Shown: positions 7,970 through 18,475, counted from the first letter of the stretch. The stretch is 63,987 bases of DNA from JBGFRR01 sp041695045 (GCA_041695045.1 JBGFRR010000124.1:1-63987), one strand, 5' to 3'. Made by a program: numbers and translations. Notes: generated by a model not told the origin, from the letters alone.

Positions 7970-10900
7970 GTGAAACTCGGTAGCAGGCACACGAACCCGT
8001 CATCCCAGCCTTCGGTTGTTCTCTTGGTTTTCGTGCTCTCGGTTCTGAGCGTCGGTGTGGTGTTTCCGTTGCGACCGGCGTCATCCACAGAGCTGAGCAC
8101 GAGGATGGGCGTCTTGTTCCAGGATCCACGCGACACGACCCGTCCATCGCAGCAAGGGCTCTCCCGTCGCGCACGCGCCCTTCAACAGCGCATGGGGAGA
8201 GTGGATACTACCCGTGCGGTTGTCGAGCAAGCTGCGGTGTTAGATTCCATCCAAGCGCTTCCCCGAGATTCCTCTGCACGGTTGGCGCACTTCCATCATG
8301 TCCGGCGCGATGTCCCTCACGCATCCGTACCTCTTCGAAAACAGCATCCGCTGTATCTGAATACCCCCGCCTCAGTCCGCTCTGTTCATCAACTCGATTC
8401 GACCCAGTGGGTGTATCGCATCCGTCAGGTCGTCGGAAATACGACGGATGTCCGCCTGCCGGTGGAGCTTTCGCTGGAAGAGTACTCCCGCATGCGATTC
8501 GATCAAACCATCCGCAAGAACTGGGAAGCGCTTGCGCACGCGTATCGGATGCAAGACCAGAAGCAGATGGGGTTGAGGGAATTGTTTGGGGAAGTAACAA
8601 CGGTGGAGATTCCGATCCCGAAGAACCCCCTCTTCAGCATTTTTGGGCCTGAGCGGATTCGGTTGAACTTCAACGGTGCAGTGGATATCCGGGCCGGGTA
8701 CCGCAACACAAAGTCAGACCTTATCACCAACAATCCGCTTGCACGAGACCGGAGTGAGCCGGACTTCGGGCAGGAGCTTCAAATGAACGTGCGCGGGGAA
8801 ATTGGCGATAAGCTCCGGATCGATGCCGACTGGAACACGGGGCGGCAATTCGATTTCGAGAACCAGGTGAAAATCCGCTACACCGGCTACGAGGACGACA
8901 TCATCCAGACCGTGGAGGCGGGAAACGTCTCGTTAGGGACGAAGTCGTCATTCATCTCCGGCAATCAGGCGCTTTTTGGCGTGAAGGCGGGCTTCCAATT
9001 CGGCCCGCTGACGCTCACGACGATCGCGTCGCAGAAGAAAGGACAGATCCGTACGTTCGATGTCTCGGGCGGTGCGCAGTCGCAGCCGTTTGAGCGGCGC
9101 GCGACGGATTATGTTCGCGACCAGCACTTCTTTGTCGACACACTCTACATTCCTCTCTTTGACGATTACTATATGAACATTCCGCCGCGAGCCGACCTGC
9201 GCTATCAGATTCGGGACATCGAAGTGTGGGTGTCGCGCATCGGCAATGAAGATCCGAATGAACGCGATGTGGTGGCGTTCATCGACCAGGGGCAGGTGCT
9301 CCAATTTCAAAATGATATCCCCGCGCGTCGCGGTGAATTCACCGGCGTTCCCGGTCAGGTGGAAGTGGGGCGCTTCATCAAACTCGACCCTGCCGACTAC
9401 ACCTATCATGAGTACGCCGGCTACATCACGCTCAACCGCGCCGTGCAGCATGAGCAGGCCGTCGCCGTCGCCTACTCCATTCCTAATCCGCAAGACCCCA
9501 CGCGCACCATCGACATCGGCAACTTCGGTGTGAAGGATACCCTGAAGACGCACAAGCTCGTGCTCAAACTCGTTCGGCCGCAGCGACTCGGTCCGCAGTT
9601 CCGCACCGCCTGGAAGCACATGCTCAAGAACATTTACTCCCTCGGTGGACGAGGCATTAAGGAAGAGGGGTTTGAGCTCAACATCTACTACGAAGTGCCG
9701 GGCAAGCCGCCGCCGGGTGAAGACAACATCGTCGGGTTCAACTTGATTCAGGTGTTCGGCCTCGACCGCTTCGGCGAGCAGCCCGGTTCACCGCCCGACA
9801 ACAAATTCGACTATTACCCGGGCTACACCATCAACGAAGCGAGAGGAGAGTTGGTCTTTCCGACCGTGGAGCCGTTCCGAAAGAGAATCCGCGATTTCTT
9901 CCTCGAACGCGGCCGGGCAATTGCCGAAGCGGATTCGTTCATCTTCGGCGAAGTGTACGACACGACACTCAACGGCGCGATGCACAGCCAGCGCAACCGC
10001 TTTGTCATCAGAGGAAAGACGACTTCCGCCATCGCGTCGACGTACAACCTCGGTTTCGGTAATCTTGTTGAAGGAAGCGTGCAGGTGATTGTGGACGGGC
10101 AGCCGGCTGTACCGAACGTCGATTACGCGGTGGATTACATTACCGGCCAGCTGGTGATCCGCAATCAAGCGCTGCTTGTACCCGGCAGACATTTGCAGAT
10201 CCGGTACGAAGCGAACGACCTGTTCCAATTAGCCTCGAAAGCGCTCCTCGGTATGCGCGGCGACCTTGCCCTTGCCAAGAACACCTTGCTCGGCTTCACC
10301 GTCATGAATTTGAATCAACAAACGCTCAGCGACAAAGTGCGCATCAACGAGGAGCCGATCAGCAATACGATTGTGGGGTTCGACGGCGGAACGAGTGTCG
10401 ACGTAGGCTTCGTGACCGACGGCCTGAATTACCTCCCCGGCATTCAAACCACGGCTGCCTCGACCTTTACGATGCGGGGCGAGGCGGCATATATGCTGCC
10501 CGACCCCAACACGCGCAAGAGCACCATTCCGCAAGACGGGGGAAGCGGCATCGCGTACATCGACGACTTCGAAGGCGTCCGCCGTACGATCTTCCTCGGC
10601 ACGAACTTCAGCGCGTGGAGGGACATCAGCGTGCCGTTCTATCTTGAGTCGCTCGACGCATACCGCGGCACGTCCATCCCAACGAACGACCCGGCTGTGC
10701 TGAGTCAGATTATGCCGGACACATCGAAGATGGGGTACAAAGGACAGCTCGTCTGGTACAATGTTCTGCCGAGCGACGTTCTGGTGCAAGACCTCCGCCC
10801 CAAAAAAGATGTTCGTCGCGGCGATGATCAGGTGACTGTACTGAACCTCTGGTTCCGGCCGCAGGAGCGCGGTGCCTTCAACATGTCGCTCGACCTCGAC

Positions 10901-13900
10901 ACAAAGCTCTTTGCAAACCGCCAGAAGGCGTGGGCCGGCATTATGCGGCTGTTAGGAACGACCTCGACGAACCTGTTAGATGAAAACATCAACTTCATCG
11001 AGTTCTGGGTGCGCATTGTCCGAGGACAACCGACGGCGAAGATGTTGATCAACCTCGGGCTCATCAGTGAAGACGTGATTCCCAACCGCCAGCTCGATAC
11101 AGAAGACGGGCTGGACGGCGGCTTGCGCAACGGCATCCTCGGTCCTGGTGAGGATGTGGGGTTGGATGGATTGACGGATGACCAGGAACGCGCGCGGTTC
11201 GCAGCATTTATCGCTAAGTATCCTCAATATGCTTCAGACCCCTCGGGCGACAATTACCGCCAGCCGGTGTTGGGCTCGACTGTTCGGAGCGACTACCTCG
11301 GCGTCAACGGGACGGAAGGCAATTCGGTGAGCGAAAGCGGGCGATTCCCGGACACCGAGGACCTGAATCGCAACAACGTGCTCGACCGGACGAACAGCTA
11401 CTTCGAGTACGAGCTTCCGCTGGACACGCTCAACGCCGTGTTCCAACAGTATCGTACGGGCGGCGGCGCGAGCGGATGGTATCAGATGCGGATTCCGCTG
11501 AATGAATTCGTCCGGAAGATTGGCGAGCCGACATTTACGACGGTGGAGGCTATCCGCGTTGTGCTGACCGGCGCGCAGGATGAAGTGCTCGTCCGCATCG
11601 CCGATTTTAACCTCGTGGGGAGCAATTGGGAAGAGCTTGTAAAAAACGACAGTACCTTCCGCGTGAGCATGGTGAGTGTGGAAGACAACCCCGGAGTGTA
11701 TTCATCGCCGCCGTGGGTGGAACGGGCGCGTGACCGGACACGGCCTGATGAGAACATTTTCCTGAATGAACAATCGCTTGCCCTGCAAATCAACGGCTTG
11801 AGGGATGGTGAGTCCCGCCAAGCCATCAAGCGCTTTGTTCGCCCGCTCGACCTCTTCAACTACCGGACGATGAAGATGTTCATCCATGGCGAGAATCGCC
11901 CGGGCCGCGCATTTGCCTATCGTGACACATCCGATTATGATGCAGAACTCTTCTTCCGCTTCGGCAGCGACTCGCTCAACTACTACGAGTATCGCACGCC
12001 GGTGCGCCCCGGCTGGGATCCGTTGAATGAAATGGTGGTGCATTTCGAAGCGATCACCGCCATCAAATTTGAACGCGATACCGGTCAGACGATCACCGCG
12101 CGCGTGCCCGTGCCCGACGGTCCACCCGGAGCCACCTATCAGGTGAGCGGCAATCCAACGCTCACCAACGTGCGGCTCATTATTATCGGCGTGGAAAATC
12201 CCATCGGCAAAGGGACAACGTTTCTGGAAGGCGAAATCTGGGTGAATGAACTCCGTCTGACGTCGGTCGACGATACGCCCGGCTGGGCCTATCGGTTCGA
12301 CACATCGCTCAAGTTGGCCGACGTCGGGACGGTCTCCTTCGTGCTGACACAGCGCGACCCGCACTTTCGCGGATTGGAAGAACGCTTCGGCAATCGCAAC
12401 CGGGAACGGAACTGGACGGTTGCCGCCAACATCGGCTTTGAGAAGTTTTTGCCTGAGACGTGGCGCGGGTCTCAGCTCGGCTTCTCATACTCCCATGTAG
12501 AAGCGATTCAGAACCCGAAGTACGTTCCGGGCACAGACATCGTCGTGACCGAAGCGGCGAACCGGACAGGCGAGGAGATCCGTGTGCAAAGCCAGACGGT
12601 CACGGTGTCGGAAACGTACGCCATGCCGAACATCCGGTTTCTGATCCCCTCGGATTCTTGGCTCATCACGAAGACGATTAACAGCATGACGTTTGGCTAC
12701 TCGTACAACACCACCAAGCAGCGCAGCCCGACGTTGGAGTTCCGCGACCAGTGGGCATGGGATGCGCGCATGGGATATGGACTTCAGCTTGGTGATAATT
12801 ACCTCGAACCATTTGCCGATATCGGGGAATTCTTCCTTTTCAGTCCCTGGAAATCGCTGAAGCTCTTCTACTTGCCACGATCTGTTAATCTCTCGACCCA
12901 ATTCAACCGCAGTCAAACTCGCGAACATGCGCGCAACCAGGTGCAGCAGAAACCGACGGTACGTAATTTTACCTCTACGCGCTCGATGAACATTACCTGG
13001 CCGCTGTGGGACGGAGCATTCCTCAACCCGACAACGGAGTACAATCTCGACATTCAAAGCAGTCTCGTGCACTTCGAAACGGATCAACAGGGGCAACAAA
13101 GAGGGTTGAGTGCAATTGCCACGAGTATCTTCGGCGGCGAGCGTGTGATTGATTTCGGCATCCCAGTCAACTATGGGCAGACGATTGCCGTGAATCCGCG
13201 CATTGCACTGCCGGAGGTGTGGGATATTCATCGCATCTTCAACCTCACGGCACGATACTCCAACCGGTACGACTGGCAGAACAACGTTCAAGCCGGCGAC
13301 CTCGGCAAGTCCGCGCAGTGGTCGAACAACATCACCACCAGTCTCGATATCAACCTCAAACAGATTGGGGAGAAGATCTGGCCGACGGCAACTCCTGCGC
13401 CGCCGCATCCACCGGGAGACACCACCGCAGTGCAAGCAGGCCCGTCGTTCGTTGACCTGTTGGATCAACTGACGCGCTGGCTCATCAAGACGCCGATCTT
13501 CGATTTCGACCGCATCAGCATCACCTACGCACAACAGAATCGCTCGCAGAACAGCGGTGTCGTGGGGCGGCCGGGGTTTCTGAATATCTGGGGCCGGGTG
13601 CCGTTCATTCAGAGGTCTTTGCCGGATTACGGTCCGTCGCTTCTCTATCAGCTCGGACTCTCGTCCGACCCGCACGGCGATATGACGCTCAAAGGAAAAG
13701 GAGCGTTCCCGTTCTTTACCGGAACGACGACGCTGGGCATACGCGCCCCGCGTGGTAATCTGACGGATGTCTTCTCGCAAGGCAATCGTTTGAACATGCG
13801 CACCTCGCGGCCGTTGTGGGAGGGCGCGCGCCTCGAGTTGACGTGGAACCTCAACTGGGATTACAACGTCAACCAAACGCTTCAGACCGATTCGCTCGGC

Positions 13901-14788
13901 AATCCTCGCGTGCTGAACAGGATCGTCAGCGGCTCGCTCGATCGTTCGTTCGTGACGCTCCCGCCGGTGTTGGTGTTCAAGTTTTTCCGGACAAGCATCG
14001 AAGACGTGAACAAGCGGTTCGAGGAACTCAAGGCCGACCGGAACGACACGCGCTTGAACGACGCCAAGCTTGCGCAGGCTTTTGAAGAAGGCTTGGAGGC
14101 GCTTCCGCTCGGAAAGAAAATCATCAGCGACATCATCCCGCGTCCGAACTGGTCGCTCAGGTGGGATGGACTGGAGAAGATTATTCTCTTTAAGAGTTTT
14201 GCTCAGCGGATGGGTCTGGAGCACTCCTACAGCAGCTCCTACAAACGCCGATGGCGACTTGCCCCGAACGGCGTCGAGGTCATCGAGAGCCAACAGGTTT
14301 CGTACGGTTTTAACCCGTTGGTGGGGCTGAACGTTTCGTTCGTCGAGGTGTTCAAGGGCTCACTGAGCGCGACGTTCCGCTACGGGACATCGACAACGTA
14401 CGACCTCTCACCGTCGGCGCAGAACATTGTTGAAGGGAACCTGACCGATATCGCGATCTCTGCAAACTACGGGCGTCGCGGGTTCGAGTTTCCGTTCTTC
14501 GGTCTCTCGCTGTCGAACGACCTCGATTTCAGTTTCTCGTACAGCTTCTCGCGCAATGTGCGCCGCGTGTACGACATGAAGTCAAATTTCAAAAAAGACG
14601 GCACGGCGTTGGAAGGTTCCAGCAGGACGTCGATGGAGTCGCGCATCAGGTATATTCTCAGCGCGCGTGTGACCGCGTCGCTCTTCCACAAGTACTCCAA
14701 ACTCAAACCCGATGCCGGCGGTTCGCGCATTCCGGGGCAGACCGTCAACGATGTCGGTCTCGACATTCGCCTCTCGATTCAGCCGTAA
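7970..14788 (+). CDS. sprA: SprA, T9SS outer-membrane translocon
   Basis: A 2272-residue outer-membrane protein of the SprA (Sov) family, the giant beta-barrel through which type IX secretion substrates leave the periplasm. The GTG at 7970 directly follows an in-frame TAA and gives a signal peptide with hydrophobic core VVLLVFVLSVLSVGVVF; no good Shine-Dalgarno is visible. Family blocks run along the whole length, for example YIDDFEGVRRTIFLGTNFSAW, FIEFWVRI, FPDTEDLNRNNVLDRTNSYFEY, WVNELRL, and a C-terminal barrel part rich in alternating aromatic residues. Length is close to that of known SprA proteins. The gene stands alone upstream of porX. A protease with a T9SS tail is found at 58-60 kb. 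Confidence 0.95.
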   Translation: MKLGSRHTNPSSQPSVVLLVFVLSVLSVGVVFPLRPASSTELSTRMGVLFQDPRDTTRPSQQGLSRRARALQQRMGRVDTTRAVVEQAAVLDSIQALPRDSSARLAHFHHVRRDVPHASVPLRKQHPLYLNTPASVRSVHQLDSTQWVYRIRQVVGNTTDVRLPVELSLEEYSRMRFDQTIRKNWEALAHAYRMQDQKQMGLRELFGEVTTVEIPIPKNPLFSIFGPERIRLNFNGAVDIRAGYRNTKSDLITNNPLARDRSEPDFGQELQMNVRGEIGDKLRIDADWNTGRQFDFENQVKIRYTGYEDDIIQTVEAGNVSLGTKSSFISGNQALFGVKAGFQFGPLTLTTIASQKKGQIRTFDVSGGAQSQPFERRATDYVRDQHFFVDTLYIPLFDDYYMNIPPRADLRYQIRDIEVWVSRIGNEDPNERDVVAFIDQGQVLQFQNDIPARRGEFTGVPGQVEVGRFIKLDPADYTYHEYAGYITLNRAVQHEQAVAVAYSIPNPQDPTRTIDIGNFGVKDTLKTHKLVLKLVRPQRLGPQFRTAWKHMLKNIYSLGGRGIKEEGFELNIYYEVPGKPPPGEDNIVGFNLIQVFGLDRFGEQPGSPPDNKFDYYPGYTINEARGELVFPTVEPFRKRIRDFFLERGRAIAEADSFIFGEVYDTTLNGAMHSQRNRFVIRGKTTSAIASTYNLGFGNLVEGSVQVIVDGQPAVPNVDYAVDYITGQLVIRNQALLVPGRHLQIRYEANDLFQLASKALLGMRGDLALAKNTLLGFTVMNLNQQTLSDKVRINEEPISNTIVGFDGGTSVDVGFVTDGLNYLPGIQTTAASTFTMRGEAAYMLPDPNTRKSTIPQDGGSGIAYIDDFEGVRRTIFLGTNFSAWRDISVPFYLESLDAYRGTSIPTNDPAVLSQIMPDTSKMGYKGQLVWYNVLPSDVLVQDLRPKKDVRRGDDQVTVLNLWFRPQERGAFNMSLDLDTKLFANRQKAWAGIMRLLGTTSTNLLDENINFIEFWVRIVRGQPTAKMLINLGLISEDVIPNRQLDTEDGLDGGLRNGILGPGEDVGLDGLTDDQERARFAAFIAKYPQYASDPSGDNYRQPVLGSTVRSDYLGVNGTEGNSVSESGRFPDTEDLNRNNVLDRTNSYFEYELPLDTLNAVFQQYRTGGGASGWYQMRIPLNEFVRKIGEPTFTTVEAIRVVLTGAQDEVLVRIADFNLVGSNWEELVKNDSTFRVSMVSVEDNPGVYSSPPWVERARDRTRPDENIFLNEQSLALQINGLRDGESRQAIKRFVRPLDLFNYRTMKMFIHGENRPGRAFAYRDTSDYDAELFFRFGSDSLNYYEYRTPVRPGWDPLNEMVVHFEAITAIKFERDTGQTITARVPVPDGPPGATYQVSGNPTLTNVRLIIIGVENPIGKGTTFLEGEIWVNELRLTSVDDTPGWAYRFDTSLKLADVGTVSFVLTQRDPHFRGLEERFGNRNRERNWTVAANIGFEKFLPETWRGSQLGFSYSHVEAIQNPKYVPGTDIVVTEAANRTGEEIRVQSQTVTVSETYAMPNIRFLIPSDSWLITKTINSMTFGYSYNTTKQRSPTLEFRDQWAWDARMGYGLQLGDNYLEPFADIGEFFLFSPWKSLKLFYLPRSVNLSTQFNRSQTREHARNQVQQKPTVRNFTSTRSMNITWPLWDGAFLNPTTEYNLDIQSSLVHFETDQQGQQRGLSAIATSIFGGERVIDFGIPVNYGQTIAVNPRIALPEVWDIHRIFNLTARYSNRYDWQNNVQAGDLGKSAQWSNNITTSLDINLKQIGEKIWPTATPAPPHPPGDTTAVQAGPSFVDLLDQLTRWLIKTPIFDFDRISITYAQQNRSQNSGVVGRPGFLNIWGRVPFIQRSLPDYGPSLLYQLGLSSDPHGDMTLKGKGAFPFFTGTTTLGIRAPRGNLTDVFSQGNRLNMRTSRPLWEGARLELTWNLNWDYNVNQTLQTDSLGNPRVLNRIVSGSLDRSFVTLPPVLVFKFFRTSIEDVNKRFEELKADRNDTRLNDAKLAQAFEEGLEALPLGKKIISDIIPRPNWSLRWDGLEKIILFKSFAQRMGLEHSYSSSYKRRWRLAPNGVEVIESQQVSYGFNPLVGLNVSFVEVFKGSLSATFRYGTSTTYDLSPSAQNIVEGNLTDIAISANYGRRGFEFPFFGLSLSNDLDFSFSYSFSRNVRRVYDMKSNFKKDGTALEGSSRTSMESRIRYILSARVTASLFHKYSKLKPDAGGSRIPGQTVNDVGLDIRLSIQP

Positions 14789-14797
14789 TGCCGTTCG

Positions 14798-14826
14798 TTG
14801 CTTCTGTAGGCATTAATGGTTACTTT
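14798..14826 (+). promoter_or_regulatory. sigma-70-like promoter of porX
   Basis: TTGCTT (14798-14803), 17 bases, TACTTT (14821-14826), placed 34 bases before the ATG at 14860 and just behind the sprA stop. This would let porX be transcribed apart from sprA. Pattern match only. Confidence 0.45.
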
Positions 14827-14859
14827 GACGACCGCGTGTGATGAATGATGGGTAGAGCT

Positions 14860-16425
14860 ATGGCAGACGTTCAAAAGAAAATACTGTGGGTGGATGATGA
14901 AATCGACCTGCTGCGCGCCCATCTACGGTTGTTAGAACAGAAGGGCTATCGCGTCGATACGGCCAGCAACGGCGAAGACGCGGTCGAGATGGTGCGCACC
15001 AACGGCTACGACCTGGTGTTCCTCGATGAAATGATGCCGGGGATGGGAGGGCTGAAGACGCTCGCACAGATGAAAGACCTTCAACCCAACCTTCCCATCG
15101 TGATGGTGACGAAGAACGAAGCCGAAAGCCTGATGGAAGACGCCATCGGCGGGAAGATCAGCGACTATCTCCTCAAGCCCGTCAACCCCAACCAGGTGTT
15201 GATGGCGTGCAAGAAGTTCCTCGAAGCCAAAAAGATCACCGGCGAGTATGTTTCGCGGGACTATGCGCAGGAGTTCCAGCAAATCGCTCTGGCGCTGATG
15301 AACCCCCTGTCGCATGATGATTGGATCGACCTGCATCTCAAGCTCACGAATTGGGAGGTCGAACTTGACGAACATCCCGAGTTAGGGCTTCGGCAAACGC
15401 TGACCGACCAGCGTCGAGAGTGCAACGTTGAATTCGGCAAGTACATCGAGCGGAACTATCGCAGCTGGATTGAACAGCGCGCAAACCGTCCCGTGCTCTC
15501 GACCGACATCGTCGAGCGCTATGTCGTGCCCGAGCTCGAGCGCTCGAAGTCGGTCTTTCTCTTCGTTATCGATTGTCTCCGCCTCGACCAGTGGTTGATG
15601 ATGGAACGAACGCTGACGGATGTTTTCTCGGTCCACCGTGAGCACTACTACAGCATCCTTCCGACGGCAACGCCGTACTCCCGCAATGCCATTTTTAGCG
15701 GTCTCTTTCCCGTGGAGCTTGAACAGCGCTTTCCCGACGTCTGGCAGGCGGGCGAGGACGATGAGAACAGCCGCAATCGGCACGAGCATCAGCTGCTCGA
15801 CAAGCTGCTGGAGCGGAAGCGCGTTCAGCTCAAACCGGAATCGAAGTACATCAAGATCATCGACACCGAGTTTGGACGGCAGGTGGAGAACAATATTCTC
15901 TCGTACACGCAGAGCAGGCTCACGGCGGTCGTTGTGAATTTCATCGATATGCTCGCCCACGGTCGGTCGGACTCTCCGCTGTTAAAAGAGATCGTGCCCA
16001 ACGAATCCGCCTACCGCTCGTTAACCGGCTCATGGTTCCAGCATTCATCCCTGTTCGGCATGCTCAAGACACTCGCATCGCAAAAGGATGTTTCCGTCAT
16101 CCTCACGACCGATCACGGAAGCGTCCGATGCCTGCGTGGGGCCAAGGTTATAGGCGACCGGGAAGCATCCACCAACCTTCGCTACAAGTACGGCCGGAAC
16201 TTGCGTGTCGACGACAAGCAAGCGGTGTTTATCAAAAATCCGACCGATTACAAGCTCCCGCGCGGTAGCGTGACCAATACGTACGTGCTCGCGAAGGAAA
16301 ATTACTATTTTGTCTACCCAACGGAGTATCATCGCTATCTGAACCAGTACCGCGACAGCTTCCAGCACGGCGGCATTTCGATGGAGGAGATGATCCTTCC
16401 CGTCGTCAGGCTGACGCCGAAGTGA
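14860..16425 (+). CDS. porX: PorX-like response regulator with PglZ domain
   Basis: A 521-residue two-domain regulator. The receiver domain (about 1-125) has the acidic pair D12-D13, phosphoacceptor D56 (FLDEMMPG), T84 and K106. The C-terminal PglZ domain of the alkaline-phosphatase superfamily shows FVIDCLRLDQW (D238), the TATPYSRNAIFSG block and TTDHGSVR. In Porphyromonas and Flavobacterium, PorX with PorY and SigP controls T9SS genes, and the PglZ domain is a phosphodiesterase acting on oligonucleotides. Its position directly behind sprA supports the same job. In-frame ATGs at 14845 and 14848 are possible starts; 14860 gives the usual short lead into KKILWVDDE. Confidence 0.88.
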   Translation: MADVQKKILWVDDEIDLLRAHLRLLEQKGYRVDTASNGEDAVEMVRTNGYDLVFLDEMMPGMGGLKTLAQMKDLQPNLPIVMVTKNEAESLMEDAIGGKISDYLLKPVNPNQVLMACKKFLEAKKITGEYVSRDYAQEFQQIALALMNPLSHDDWIDLHLKLTNWEVELDEHPELGLRQTLTDQRRECNVEFGKYIERNYRSWIEQRANRPVLSTDIVERYVVPELERSKSVFLFVIDCLRLDQWLMMERTLTDVFSVHREHYYSILPTATPYSRNAIFSGLFPVELEQRFPDVWQAGEDDENSRNRHEHQLLDKLLERKRVQLKPESKYIKIIDTEFGRQVENNILSYTQSRLTAVVVNFIDMLAHGRSDSPLLKEIVPNESAYRSLTGSWFQHSSLFGMLKTLASQKDVSVILTTDHGSVRCLRGAKVIGDREASTNLRYKYGRNLRVDDKQAVFIKNPTDYKLPRGSVTNTYVLAKENYYFVYPTEYHRYLNQYRDSFQHGGISMEEMILPVVRLTPK

Positions 16426-16427
16426 GT

Positions 16428-16907
16428 ATGAAGCGGGTTATCATAACACGGTCGGAAGAAGAAACGCGCGCAGCCGCTGGGGAGTTTGCCGCGTGCTTGA
16501 GGCCCGGCGATGTCGTTGCGCTGTATGGCGAGTTGGGGTCGGGGAAGACGCAGTTCGTGAAAGGCGTGTGCGAAGCGTTTCATGTACGAGAGCACGTCGC
16601 CAGCCCGACGTTTGTCATCCTCCATCGCTACAGCGGGACGGACGAGCGCGGCGATGAGCAAGTGCTGTATCACCTCGACCTGTATCGCGTGCGGTCCATC
16701 GAAGAGGTGTACGACATTGGATATGAGGAGTTGTTCTCCGGGGCAGGCATCACGTTGATCGAATGGGCCGAGCGAATCGCTGAGTTGTTGCCTGGCCGGC
16801 GCTACGACGTTCGCATCACACTTGGCACTGCTGAACATGAACGGCGATTGGAAATCGAGCGACTTGAAGTCGCCGATGCTGTTCACCACGCGAAGGCTTC
16901 TGCATGA
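16428..16907 (+). CDS. tsaE: tRNA t6A synthesis ATPase TsaE
   Basis: About 159 residues. P-loop GELGSGKTQFVKG, then SPTFVILHRY and the block YHLDLYRVRSIEEVYDIGYEE, all typical of TsaE (YjeE). This is the ATPase that resets the TsaB/TsaD complex during formation of threonylcarbamoyl-adenosine at tRNA position 37. The ATG at 16428 lies just behind the porX stop; a GTG at 16422 overlaps it. The stop overlaps the tsaB start by 4 bases, so tsaE and tsaB are translationally coupled and may form an operon with porX. Confidence 0.94.
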   Translation: MKRVIITRSEEETRAAAGEFAACLRPGDVVALYGELGSGKTQFVKGVCEAFHVREHVASPTFVILHRYSGTDERGDEQVLYHLDLYRVRSIEEVYDIGYEELFSGAGITLIEWAERIAELLPGRRYDVRITLGTAEHERRLEIERLEVADAVHHAKASA

Positions 16908-17596
16908 TGGAAAAGGTGCTCGGCATCGAAACCTCGACGGTGATGTGCAGCGTGGCTGTCATTGATGAGGCCGGGCGCTCCGCCGAAGGCGAAGAACGCT
17001 CGATGCATGAGCCGCATGTGCACTCGGAGAAGCTGCTCACCATCGCGCAGGAAGTGCTTGCCGAATCGGGATTGCGCCTCAACGAGCTTACCGCGATTGC
17101 CGTCTCCGTCGGCCCGGGCTCATTCACCGGACTTCGGATCGGGCTCAGCACCGCAAAGGGTCTCTGCTATGCGCTCGGCTTACCGATTGTCGCTGTTCCA
17201 ACGTTTGAAGCGATTGCTGCCGCCGTTGTTGCCGACCGGCCGGATGTTCATCGGGTAGCGGTCGTTGCCGATGCGCGGCAGGGGGAGTGTTACGTTGCGA
17301 GTTTTCTGCGTGGCGCCCATGGCCTCCGGGCCGATGTCGAGACGCAGGTGATCGCCGCAGACCGGCTTCAAGCTGTTGTGGGCTTCGACGAACGGACGAC
17401 GCTTGTTGCCGATGAGGGTGCGATGGCAATGCTTGACACTCGGGAGGCCGTGGTGCCGTTCCATGACTATTGTCGCGCTGTTTCAATCGCCCGGCTCGGT
17501 TTGCAGAAACCACGGCTGCGCGACTGGAGCGACCTCGAGCCGATGTACTTGAAGGACTTTGTTGTCCGGACGCAACGCACATCAGCCTTCACCTGA
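16904..17596 (+). CDS. tsaB: tRNA t6A synthesis protein TsaB
   Basis: A 230-residue actin-like ASKHA protein with the N-terminal motif VLGIETSTVMCSVAV and the conserved VSVGPGSFTGLRIGLSTAKGL, diagnostic of TsaB. It is the non-catalytic partner and scaffold for TsaD in t6A37 synthesis. Starts in an ATGA overlap with tsaE. C-terminal part ends LEPMYLKDFV, the usual family end. tsaD is not in the window. Confidence 0.94.
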   Translation: MMEKVLGIETSTVMCSVAVIDEAGRSAEGEERSMHEPHVHSEKLLTIAQEVLAESGLRLNELTAIAVSVGPGSFTGLRIGLSTAKGLCYALGLPIVAVPTFEAIAAAVVADRPDVHRVAVVADARQGECYVASFLRGAHGLRADVETQVIAADRLQAVVGFDERTTLVADEGAMAMLDTREAVVPFHDYCRAVSIARLGLQKPRLRDWSDLEPMYLKDFVVRTQRTSAFT

Positions 17597-17635
17597 GCGT
17601 ATGAAGAGTGTTCATTCCACAACCCGGAGGCTTTG

Positions 17636-18475
17636 ATGGCCTGGTTTCGACGATCCAAAACGGGAATTACCGGTGGAGAGAAGAAGGAGACGCCGGATGG
17701 ACTGTGGACGAAGTGCGCAGGATGCGGGGAAATCATCCACCGGAAACAGTTAGAGCAGAACTTCTTCACCTGCACGAAATGCGGTCAGCATTTTCGCATC
17801 GGCAGCAAGGAGTATTTTGAAATTCTGCTCGACCGAGGGACGTTGAAGGAACTCGACAAAAAGATGCGCTCCGTCGACCCGCTTCACTTTATCGACACGA
17901 AATCCTATACCGAGCGGTTGAAGGAAACGATGAAGAAGACGAACATGATGGACGCTGTGCGGACGGGGACGGGCGAGATTCACGGGATACCCGTTGCGAT
18001 TGCGTGCATGGACTTCGCATTCATCGGCGGCAGCATGGGCTCGGTGGTGGGGGAAAAAATTGCGCGCATGATCGAGGTGGGTCTCAAAAAGAAAATCCCG
18101 GTCGTTATTGTCTCATCGAGCGGCGGCGCGAGGATGATGGAAAGCACCTTATCGCTGATGCAGCTTGCCAAGACGAGCGCGAAGCTTGCTCAACTTTCCG
18201 ACGCCCGCATCCCGTATATCTCGATCATGACGGATCCTACGACGGGCGGTGTCACAGCGAGCTACGCCATGTTAGGCGATGTACAGATTGCTGAGCCGAA
18301 CGCGCTGATCGGGTTTGCAGGCCCGCGCGTCATCAAGCAAACAATCGGCAAGGATTTGCCGAAAGGATTCCAGCGTGCGGAGTTTCTGCTGGAAAAAGGG
18401 TTCGTCGATATGGTGGTGCACCGCAAGGATATGAAGCACACCGTCGCACGACTTCTCACACTGTTGCAATCGTAA
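17636..18475 (+). CDS. accD: acetyl-CoA carboxylase carboxyltransferase subunit beta
   Basis: A 279-residue AccD. The N-terminal zinc ribbon has KCAGC and CTKCG, and the crotonase-like core carries GTGEIHGIPVAIACMDFAFIGGSMGSVVGEK and SSSGGARMMES, which bind biotin and acetyl-CoA. Together with AccA (at 53.9 kb in this window) it transfers the carboxyl group from carboxybiotin to acetyl-CoA, the first step of fatty acid synthesis. The ATG at 17636 has CGGAGG at 17625-17630; a TTG one codon earlier is not needed. It lies 40 bases behind tsaB and 15 bases before the arginase gene. Confidence 0.96.
   Translation: MAWFRRSKTGITGGEKKETPDGLWTKCAGCGEIIHRKQLEQNFFTCTKCGQHFRIGSKEYFEILLDRGTLKELDKKMRSVDPLHFIDTKSYTERLKETMKKTNMMDAVRTGTGEIHGIPVAIACMDFAFIGGSMGSVVGEKIARMIEVGLKKKIPVVIVSSSGGARMMESTLSLMQLAKTSAKLAQLSDARIPYISIMTDPTTGGVTASYAMLGDVQIAEPNALIGFAGPRVIKQTIGKDLPKGFQRAEFLLEKGFVDMVVHRKDMKHTVARLLTLLQS

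Noticed and set aside
12485..14293. Long minus-strand ORF of 602 codons
   Set aside because: It lies entirely inside sprA on the opposite strand; high GC third positions leave long shadow frames. SprA has family motifs, this has none.
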